DNA of 6,210 nucleotides from Spirochaetales bacterium UBA1265 (lineage in GTDB: Bacteria > Spirochaetota > Spirochaetia > Sphaerochaetales > Sphaerochaetaceae), in the NCBI GenBank assembly GCA_002308475.1, contig DBVL01000116.1, forward strand, positions 1 to 6,210, read 5' to 3'. Positions 1 through 4,752 of the stretch are shown piece by piece (positions within the stretch are counted from its first letter, which is position 1; the number at the start of each line of letters is the position of its first letter). Under the pieces are notes generated by a model, which made no database searches, was not told the origin of the DNA, and saw only the letters and a list, made by a program, of their open reading frames with translations. The position numbers were made by a program, and so were the translations under genes.

Positions 1-623
1 GAGAAAGAGGAAAAATAGCAGAAAAGAACATGCTGAAAGCCACAGGAGGAATAAACACACACAAAGGTGTTATATTTCTTCTTGGTACGCTCTGTTGCGC
101 CTGCGGAAGACTTTGGAAAGCTGAAAAACCATGTTTTGATCCCAACTTATTGGCAAAAGAATGTATGAAGCTCTACGCTCAAGAGGCTAGGAACGACTAC
201 AAAGTCATAAGAGAAGGAAAAGGCCTGACAAAAGGAGAGCGAATATACCTGAAATACGGACTTAAAGGAGCCCGTGGAGAGCTTGAAAGCGGATTTGAAA
301 GCGTCCTACACTACTCTCTTCCAGTCTTTGAGAAAGCCCTTTCTGCGGGCTACAGTGAAAATGACAGTGCTGTCTATGCTCTTCTTACCCTGATTGCTCT
401 GGGAAAAGATACCAACATGATAGCCCGAGGAGGGAGAACAAAAGCTGACGCCTTCTCTTTAAGCGTTAAAGAACTAATTGATAACGGTCGCTACCCATCC
501 ATGGAGGAAGTGAAGGAAATGGATGTAAAATTCATCTTAGAAAACCTTTCTCCTGGAGGCTGTGCTGATTTACTTGCAATCAGCATATTTATACATGATT
601 TGCATTGTTTTTATGCAAAATAA
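1..623 (+). CDS. citG: Triphosphoribosyl-dephospho-CoA synthase, CitG family (5'-truncated by window edge)
   Basis: CitG-family enzymes join ATP and 3'-dephospho-CoA, releasing adenine, to make the precursor of the prosthetic group of the citrate lyase acyl carrier protein (or of malonate decarboxylase, where the enzyme is MdcB). The frame is open from base 3 to the TAA at 621-623, giving 206 visible residues. The ATG at 30 lies inside the conserved block and is not the start. Family signatures run in the expected order: ATGGINTHKG (nt 39-68), GLKGARGE (258-281), DTN (408-416) and SPGGCADLLA near the C-terminus (549-578). Whole CitG proteins have roughly 280-300 residues as I recall, so about 80 are missing upstream, or more if this is a CitX-CitG fusion. 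A cysteine cluster, CCAC, follows the first motif. No citrate lyase or malonate decarboxylase gene is visible, so the acceptor protein is unknown. CitG rather than MdcB is a judgement. The family call is firm. Confidence 0.88.
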   Translation, partial: ERGKIAEKNMLKATGGINTHKGVIFLLGTLCCACGRLWKAEKPCFDPNLLAKECMKLYAQEARNDYKVIREGKGLTKGERIYLKYGLKGARGELESGFESVLHYSLPVFEKALSAGYSENDSAVYALLTLIALGKDTNMIARGGRTKADAFSLSVKELIDNGRYPSMEEVKEMDVKFILENLSPGGCADLLAISIFIHDLHCFYAK

Positions 624-635
624 TACCACATAGTA

Positions 636-664
636 TTTACACGTTTAAAATATCCGTGCAAAAT
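636..664 (+). promoter_or_regulatory. Candidate promoter for the glycine riboswitch-agcS transcript
   Basis: TTTACA at 636-641 matches five of six bases of the -35 consensus. CAAAAT at 659-664, after a 17-base spacer, matches four of six bases of the -10. The start point would fall near 671, about ten bases before the kink-turn at 681, which is the right geometry for a riboswitch leader. The region is AT-rich, so chance matches are likely. A competing -10-like TAAAAT at 646-651 has no good -35 partner. No terminator is visible between citG and this site, so read-through from citG is also possible. Confidence 0.35.
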
Positions 665-680
665 AAGCTAAATTTAAAAA

Positions 681-717
681 TCCGCTGATGTTTCCAGAAA
701 AAACCGGAAACGGAGGT
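681..717 (+). promoter_or_regulatory. Kink-turn hairpin immediately 5' of the glycine aptamer
   Basis: A seven-pair stem (689-695 with 706-712, including one U-G pair) is capped by a ten-base A-rich loop (696-705). At its base lie two tandem sheared-type pairs, G687-A714 and A688-G713. Next come a three-base bulge (GCT, 684-686) on the 5' strand and two C-G pairs (C683-G715, C682-G716). This is the textbook kink-turn order of C-helix, three-base bulge, G-A/A-G and NC-helix. Glycine riboswitches are known to carry a kink-turn between leader and linker. Here the stem-loop seems to replace a first aptamer, as in single-aptamer riboswitches with a 5' 'ghost' element. The pairing is seen directly; the role is taken from the family. 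Confidence 0.7.
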
Positions 718-796
718 ACTCTGGAGAATCCCATTTAATTGGGTGCCGAAGGTGCAAGGTCTTGTGACCGAATCTCTCAGGCTAAAGGACAGAGCT
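717..796 (+). promoter_or_regulatory. Glycine riboswitch aptamer (single aptamer)
   Basis: The conserved glycine aptamer core is easy to read: GGAGA (723-727), GCCGAAGGTGCAA (745-757), CTCTCAGG (774-781) and AAAGGACAGAG (784-794). P1 forms from CTCTG 719-723 with CAGAG 790-794. GAGA 724-727 faces the TCTC near 773-778. One internal hairpin pairs CCCA 730-733 with TGGG 740-743, and another pairs GGTC 758-761 with GACC 766-769 around a TTGT loop. Only one aptamer is present: no second copy of the core lies upstream back to citG or downstream to the ATG at 839. It sits directly before a glycine/alanine symporter gene, which fits a glycine sensor. Confidence 0.93.
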
Positions 797-838
797 TAAT
801 TTGTTGCATGTCCTCTTCAGAGATATTTGGAGGGCAAG
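786..838 (+). promoter_or_regulatory. Translational expression platform and ribosome binding site of agcS
   Basis: Two pairings compete. Segment 809-816 (TGTCCTCT) pairs with 829-836 (GGAGGGCA) in eight base pairs, two of them U-G, around a 12-base loop. That hides the Shine-Dalgarno GGAGG at 829-833, five bases before the ATG at 839. The same segment, through TGTCCT 809-814, can instead pair with AGGACA 786-791, which belongs to the aptamer's conserved 3' edge and P1. The aptamer and the second pairing therefore exclude each other. Glycine binding would free 809-816 to mask the ribosome binding site, predicting an OFF switch. There is no T-tract here, so control is likely translational rather than by termination. 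Confidence 0.65.
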
Positions 839-2197
839 ATGCTTCAGTTGGTTCGTACAATCAACACCTATCTTTCAGACTACATTCTCATAGTCATGCT
901 TGTAGGAACAGGTTTGTTTTTTTCAATCAAGACAAAATTTGTTCAGATCAGATGTTTCAAGGAGGGTTTCAGCCGCTTTTTTGGCAGCATAAATCTTCAT
1001 GGTGGTAAAAACAAGAGTGGGCTTAGCTCTTTCCAAGCCCTTGCAACTGCAATTGCAGCGCAGGTTGGAACCGGAAATATAGTTGGAGCCTGTGGCGCCA
1101 TACTTATTGGTGGACCTGGAGCCATCTTCTGGATGTGGATTATAGCTTTCTTCGGAATGGCCACAATCTACTCTGAAGCAGTTCTTGCACAGGAAACAAG
1201 AATTACAGGAGAAGACGGAAGAGTCCATGGTGGACCGGTATACTACATAAAGAAAGCCTTCCCTGGAAATGGAGGAAAGTTTCTCGCCACCTTCTTTGCA
1301 ATTGCAGCCATTCTTGCTCTCGGATTCATGGGAGCCATGGTCCAGTCCAATTCAATCAGTGAAACATGCGCAAACGCAACAGGTGTTCCCACATGGTTGA
1401 TTGGAGTTATCATCACACTGATTGCCGGACTTATTCTTATTGGAGGAATCCAGAGAATTGCTTCCGTAACAGAAAAGCTTGTTCCCATAATGGCTATTCT
1501 CTATCTGATTGGTGGCTTTGTGGTAATTATTGCAAGAATAAAGTATATTCCTGAAACCTTCTCTATGATCTTCCGCTATGCCTTCAATCCACAGGCCATA
1601 ATTGGCGGTGGTCTTGGATATGCTCTTAAGACAGCCATAAGCCAGGGTGTCAAGCGAGGACTGTTCTCCAATGAGGCAGGTATGGGTTCCACACCACATG
1701 CACACGCCATGGCAAATGTTGAAAAACCCCATGATCAGGGCGTTGTTGCTATGATAGGTCTTTTTATAGATACCTTTATTGTACTTACCATGACAGCCCT
1801 GGTTGTTATCTCAACACTGTATGCAGGAAACGGTATTCTCGCCTCAGGCACAGCAGAAGGAGTAAGTAAGACCAACATGGCTCAGCTTGCATTCTCATCA
1901 ATTATGGGAGGCACAACCGGTTCTCTGTTTGTTGCTATCTGTCTTATGTTCTTTGCATTCTCAACCATTCTCAGCTGGAACTTCTTCGGAAGAGTGAACG
2001 TAGAGTATCTTTTCGGCAAGAAGGCAGTTTTCTTCTACTTCTTGGTTGCTCTTGCTTTCACATTCCTTGGTTCAGTTCTTTCAAATGACCTTGTATGGGA
2101 GCTTACAGATCTGTTCAACCAGCTTATGGTCATACCTAACGTTATAGCTCTCTTTGCTCTTTCTGCTCTTGTAGTTAAGAGTTCAAAGAATAAATAA
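839..2197 (+). CDS. agcS: Alanine/glycine:sodium symporter, AgcS family
   Basis: This is a 452-residue inner-membrane secondary transporter that imports alanine and/or glycine with sodium. Length and pattern match the AgcS (sodium:alanine symporter) family. Diagnostic blocks are SSFQALATAIAAQVGTGNIVG (about residues 63-83), GGPGAIFWMW (91-100) and GLFSNEAGMGSTPHAHA (274-290). I count about eleven hydrophobic segments: near 13-30, 66-85, 88-118, 147-168, 186-203, 213-233, 255-270, 302-329, 356-380, 395-415 and 427-447. The ATG at 839 is chosen because GGAGG lies five bases upstream; an in-frame TTG at 827 would overlap that ribosome binding site. The glycine riboswitch in the leader strongly suggests that glycine is a physiological substrate. 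It is transcribed alone and ends at a strong terminator. The family is certain; substrate preference is inferred from the leader. Confidence 0.95.
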   Translation: MLQLVRTINTYLSDYILIVMLVGTGLFFSIKTKFVQIRCFKEGFSRFFGSINLHGGKNKSGLSSFQALATAIAAQVGTGNIVGACGAILIGGPGAIFWMWIIAFFGMATIYSEAVLAQETRITGEDGRVHGGPVYYIKKAFPGNGGKFLATFFAIAAILALGFMGAMVQSNSISETCANATGVPTWLIGVIITLIAGLILIGGIQRIASVTEKLVPIMAILYLIGGFVVIIARIKYIPETFSMIFRYAFNPQAIIGGGLGYALKTAISQGVKRGLFSNEAGMGSTPHAHAMANVEKPHDQGVVAMIGLFIDTFIVLTMTALVVISTLYAGNGILASGTAEGVSKTNMAQLAFSSIMGGTTGSLFVAICLMFFAFSTILSWNFFGRVNVEYLFGKKAVFFYFLVALAFTFLGSVLSNDLVWELTDLFNQLMVIPNVIALFALSALVVKSSKNK

Positions 2198-2208
2198 CCC
2201 TTTGTCCA

Positions 2209-2252
2209 TAAAAAATGGAGTCAGTTCGTATTGAGCTGACTCCTTATTTTTT
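2209..2252. terminator. Bidirectional intrinsic terminator between convergent agcS and hydrogenase genes
   Basis: An 11-pair stem joins GGAGTCAGTTC (2217-2227) to GAGCTGACTCC (2233-2243), with one U-G pair and a GTATT loop. On the + strand it is followed by TTATTTTTT (2244-2252), 19 bases after the agcS stop codon. On the - strand the same stem is followed by ATTTTTTAT (complement of 2209-2217), after the hydrogenase stop codon at 2264-2266. Both convergent genes can therefore end here. Confidence 0.92.
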
Positions 2253-2263
2253 ACCTGTAACAA

Positions 2264-3811
2264 TCACTCTTCAGGATTTGAGAAAAGCCCTTCTTCAAGA
2301 CCTTCAAGAAGATCCTGGTAGTTACTCTGAAGCGCATGACGGTTTGTTGAAGCCTTCTTATGAGCATTCAAAGATGCTGTAGATTTTGCTATAGGCTGAA
2401 TGGTTCCAGCTCCAGCCACACAACCGCCAGGGCATGCCATACCCTCAAGAAGATAACCGTTGTACTTACCGGCCTTTGCAAGAGTGAGAAGCTTTCTGCA
2501 CTCATCAAGACCCTGGGCTCCAGCAACTTTCACTTCCTTGTCAGGATAGAGCTCAGCTATACAGTTCACAACTGCCTGGGCAACGCCTCCTCCTATTCCA
2601 AAGCCTCTGCCATCAGCACTGGCTCCGTGCATGGTGTCTTCTTCTGGTAGCTTATCAAAGTCCACTTCCTTAGCCTCAAACATACCCATGACTTCCTCAT
2701 AGGTCAGAACAAAATCAACGTCACTTCGGATGGTTCTTCTTCCAGCTTCAAGCTTTTTAGCTGCGCAAGGACCTATAAAGGCAACCTTACAGCCCGGATG
2801 CTTCTGCTTAATCATTCTTGCAGTAAGAACCATGGGAGTCAGAGCCATGGAAATATTCTCTGTAAGCTGTGGGAACAGCTTTTTCGCCATGGCAGCCCAT
2901 GCAGGACAGCAAGAAGTGGCCATAAATGGCTTTTGAGCCGGAACTTCCCTTACAAAGTCCTTTGCTTCTTCTATGGTACAAAGGTCTGCACCAATGGCTA
3001 CTTCTATGGCATCTTCAAAACCAAGGGCCTTAAGTGCCGGTCTGAGCTTCTCAGGAGTAAGCTTGGGACCGAACTGGCCTGAAACAGATGGAGCAACTGC
3101 AGCATAGACAGGAACATCACTTCTTATAGCCTGGACAAGCTGGAAAATCTGGGCTTTATCCGCTATGGCACCGAACGGGCAGTTTGCAAGACACATTCCG
3201 CAAGAGACACATTTGTCATAGTCTATATCTGCTCTACCGTACTGATCTGATTTGATTGCACCCATTCCACAGGCTGAGGCACAGGGCCTTTTCATTCTCA
3301 GTATGGCATTATACGGACAGACATCCACACACTTCCCGCACTTTATGCATAAGGACTGGTCAATAACTGACTTCCCGTTTTTAAAACTGATGGCGCCCTT
3401 TGGACAAGTTTCCTTACATGGATGGGCAAGACAGCCCTGACAGGAGTCAGTAACTCTTACAACATTATCAGGACAGGCGTGACAAGCAAACTTGATTATA
3501 TTGATCAATGGCGGCTCATAGTATTTCTCTTCCTTCACACACTCTTCAGCACCTTCAGAAACAGCTGCCTGCTCAGATGCGGAGCGTGCATTCAGACCCA
3601 TAGCCAATCTCATTCTTTCACGAACAATTGCTCTTTCCAGAAAGACACTTTCTCTGTAAGTAGAAACCTCTCCGGGAATAATTTCATAAGGTATGGATTC
3701 AAGACGTGAAAGATCACCTTCCTTGTAGTCATAAGAAAGCCTGGCAATCTGTGCGTAGACGCGTTTTCTTATGTCATTTACAGAGGTATAAATACCTCTC
3801 ATGTTACTCAT
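2264..3811 (-). CDS. Monomeric [FeFe]-hydrogenase, group B-like
   Basis: A 515-residue, probably cytoplasmic iron-sulfur enzyme that would interconvert protons plus electrons and H2. An N-terminal region (1-100) with little cysteine precedes a cluster-rich region. Two ferredoxin motifs are clear: C155-C158-C161-C165 and C201-C204-C207-C211. Further cysteines at 110, 113, 124, 127, 132, 136, 177 and 181 could hold one or two more clusters. The H-cluster domain follows, with TSCCPAW (299-305), IGPCAAKKLE (346-355) and MACPGGCVAGAG (458-469). C302, C349, C460 and C464 would be the ligands, and C301 the proton-relay cysteine. The second motif has Gly where classical group A enzymes have Met before Pro-Cys. 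There is no C-terminal PAS domain, which argues against the sensory HydS type. The ATG at 3811 is chosen because AGGAGG (3816-3821) precedes it by four bases. No maturation genes (hydE, hydF, hydG) are visible. The group B assignment is from recalled motif differences; the [FeFe] family is certain. Confidence 0.93.
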   Translation of the reverse strand: MSNMRGIYTSVNDIRKRVYAQIARLSYDYKEGDLSRLESIPYEIIPGEVSTYRESVFLERAIVRERMRLAMGLNARSASEQAAVSEGAEECVKEEKYYEPPLINIIKFACHACPDNVVRVTDSCQGCLAHPCKETCPKGAISFKNGKSVIDQSLCIKCGKCVDVCPYNAILRMKRPCASACGMGAIKSDQYGRADIDYDKCVSCGMCLANCPFGAIADKAQIFQLVQAIRSDVPVYAAVAPSVSGQFGPKLTPEKLRPALKALGFEDAIEVAIGADLCTIEEAKDFVREVPAQKPFMATSCCPAWAAMAKKLFPQLTENISMALTPMVLTARMIKQKHPGCKVAFIGPCAAKKLEAGRRTIRSDVDFVLTYEEVMGMFEAKEVDFDKLPEEDTMHGASADGRGFGIGGGVAQAVVNCIAELYPDKEVKVAGAQGLDECRKLLTLAKAGKYNGYLLEGMACPGGCVAGAGTIQPIAKSTASLNAHKKASTNRHALQSNYQDLLEGLEEGLFSNPEE

Positions 3812-3815
3812 AAGT

Positions 3816-3821
3816 CCTCCT
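3816..3821 (-). promoter_or_regulatory. Strong Shine-Dalgarno site of the hydrogenase gene
   Basis: The - strand reads AGGAGG four bases before the ATG at 3811. It fixes the start there rather than at the in-frame ATG three codons downstream. No convincing -35/-10 pair or terminator was found in the 86 bases between the methyltransferase stop and this start, so co-transcription with the methyltransferase is possible. Confidence 0.75.
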
Positions 3822-3897
3822 AAGTCTGATTTATAGATTTAGAGTAACACACTTCATATAGTTTTTCATTGTACTTTTAATACTAAATTTTACACAC

Positions 3898-4653
3898 CTA
3901 CTTCAGAACCGCTCTTGTAGCAATAAAAGAGGGTATATTCAGCTCATGTAGGTTTCCTTCTCCGTTAGTATCCTCATAGATATCCGTAAGCATGAAGCCG
4001 GCTTTCAGCTGACCGCCGATCTGCTCTTCAAGAGTGTGGGAGAACTGTATGCCACAGTCCTCTTCCTCCAACAATTTCATCTGCTGGGCGTTTTTGAGAG
4101 GATTAAACGGCAAACCATTCACTATCTCTTTCTCTTTTTCATCAAAAATGTAGTTTATTCCGTTATCAAGGCCACATAGAAGAACTCCGCCTTTCTTCAA
4201 GACTCTTGCACACTCAAGAAAAAGTGGCTCAACCTTCTCTATGTAACAGTTTGATACAGGATGAAAGATAAGGTCAAACTCACCGTCAGAGAAAGGCAGT
4301 CTCCTGGTCATGTCAGCTTTCACTATCCTTATTCCGTAGCCTTCCCGTTTTGAAACAAGAGCCTCGCTTTCAAGTTGTCTGTCTGAATAATCCAGAACAG
4401 TACACTCAGCTCCAAGAGCAGCAAAAACCGGCATCTGCTGTCCTCCTCCGCTTGCCAACCCAAGAACCTTCAGGCCTGCAAGATTGCCAAACCAGGAATG
4501 TGGCACATATCTGACAGGAGTGAGATTCACATTCCACTTCCCGTTTAAAGCATCCACGTAGGTCTGATGGTCAATAGGTATACCCCACTCCCAGCCTTCA
4601 TCAACCCATCTGTCAATAGTTTTTGAATTCAAATCCTGATAGTTACTGCTCAT
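3898..4653 (-). CDS. Class I SAM-dependent methyltransferase, substrate unknown
   Basis: A 251-residue soluble protein with a Rossmann-type methyltransferase core. The SAM-binding loop is VLGLASGGGQQ (63-73), with the GxGxG motif replaced by a serine-glycine run. The acidic residue closing strand 2 is D88 in LDYS. KADM (112-115) and FDLIFHPVSNCY (126-137) are the next core motifs, and VLKKGGVLLCG (151-161) is the typical post-core strand. It opens with a conserved-looking segment rich in Trp (DRWVDEGWEWG, 14-24), often seen in this family of uncharacterised methyltransferases. The start at 4653 is preferred over the in-frame ATG at 4734, because the extra 27 codons would run through the terminator at 4698-4731 and read as a low-quality cysteine-rich peptide. 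No Shine-Dalgarno precedes 4653. The gene lies 86 bases upstream of the hydrogenase on the same strand. Its substrate cannot be told from sequence. Confidence 0.85.
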   Translation of the reverse strand: MSSNYQDLNSKTIDRWVDEGWEWGIPIDHQTYVDALNGKWNVNLTPVRYVPHSWFGNLAGLKVLGLASGGGQQMPVFAALGAECTVLDYSDRQLESEALVSKREGYGIRIVKADMTRRLPFSDGEFDLIFHPVSNCYIEKVEPLFLECARVLKKGGVLLCGLDNGINYIFDEKEKEIVNGLPFNPLKNAQQMKLLEEEDCGIQFSHTLEEQIGGQLKAGFMLTDIYEDTNGEGNLHELNIPSFIATRAVLK

Positions 4654-4690
4654 AAGATAAATAATACAACAAGTGTAATTGATAATCCAA
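4654..4690 (-). promoter_or_regulatory. Candidate promoter of the methyltransferase gene, possibly giving a leaderless mRNA
   Basis: On the - strand, TTGGAT (complement of 4685-4690) and TATTAT (complement of 4661-4666) are separated by 18 bases. The -10 matches five of six consensus bases; the -35 matches only three. The -10 ends seven bases before the ATG at 4653, so transcription would start at or next to the start codon. No Shine-Dalgarno lies in the gap, in agreement with a leaderless message. The site sits just downstream of the upstream gene's terminator, where a new promoter would be expected. Confidence 0.4.
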
Positions 4691-4697
4691 CATGTAC

Positions 4698-4731
4698 AAA
4701 AAGAAAAAGGCCGGACTTTCATCCGACCTTT
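4698..4731 (-). terminator. Intrinsic terminator of the ABC transporter gene
   Basis: On the - strand, AAAGGTCGGA (complement of 4722-4731) pairs with TCCGGCCTTT (complement of 4706-4715) in ten base pairs, one of them U-G, around a six-base loop. The tail TTCTTTTT (complement of 4698-4705) follows. The stem begins 21 bases after the transporter stop codon at 4753-4755. It separates the transporter from the methyltransferase. Confidence 0.88.
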
Positions 4732-4752
4732 CAAATATCCAGAACCTGTTTA

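Noticed and set aside
599..619. Seven-pair hairpin TTTGCAT/ATGCAAA at the 3' end of citG as a terminator.
   Set aside because: The stem is AT-rich, overlaps the coding end and is not followed by a T-tract on the + strand. It could at most protect the mRNA end.
827..838. In-frame TTG at 827 as an earlier start for the symporter.
   Set aside because: It overlaps the GGAGG ribosome binding site that serves the ATG at 839 and adds only four residues.
739..1008. An 89-codon + strand open frame overlapping the riboswitch and the start of agcS.
   Set aside because: It lies across the structured aptamer and runs out of frame through the conserved symporter gene. The peptide has no family resemblance and no ribosome binding site.
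923..1732. Several - strand open frames inside agcS, and similar + strand frames inside the hydrogenase gene.
   Set aside because: They are antisense shadows of strongly conserved genes, without ribosome binding sites or recognisable domains.
3822..3897. Promoter for the hydrogenase in the AT-rich gap, for example TACAAT or TATAAA as -10 on the - strand.
   Set aside because: Neither candidate has a -35 with better than chance similarity at a 16-18 base spacing.
2311..4653. The peptide SNYQDL occurs near the hydrogenase C-terminus and again at the methyltransferase N-terminus, with similar DNA around 2314-2330 and 4633-4650.
   Set aside because: The match is only about six residues and the flanks differ completely; chance is the simpler explanation than a repeat or duplication.
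4654..4734. N-terminal extension of the methyltransferase to the ATG at 4734.
   Set aside because: The extension would encode through a complete intrinsic terminator, has a cysteine-rich and unconserved-looking sequence, and the family motif order begins naturally at 4653.
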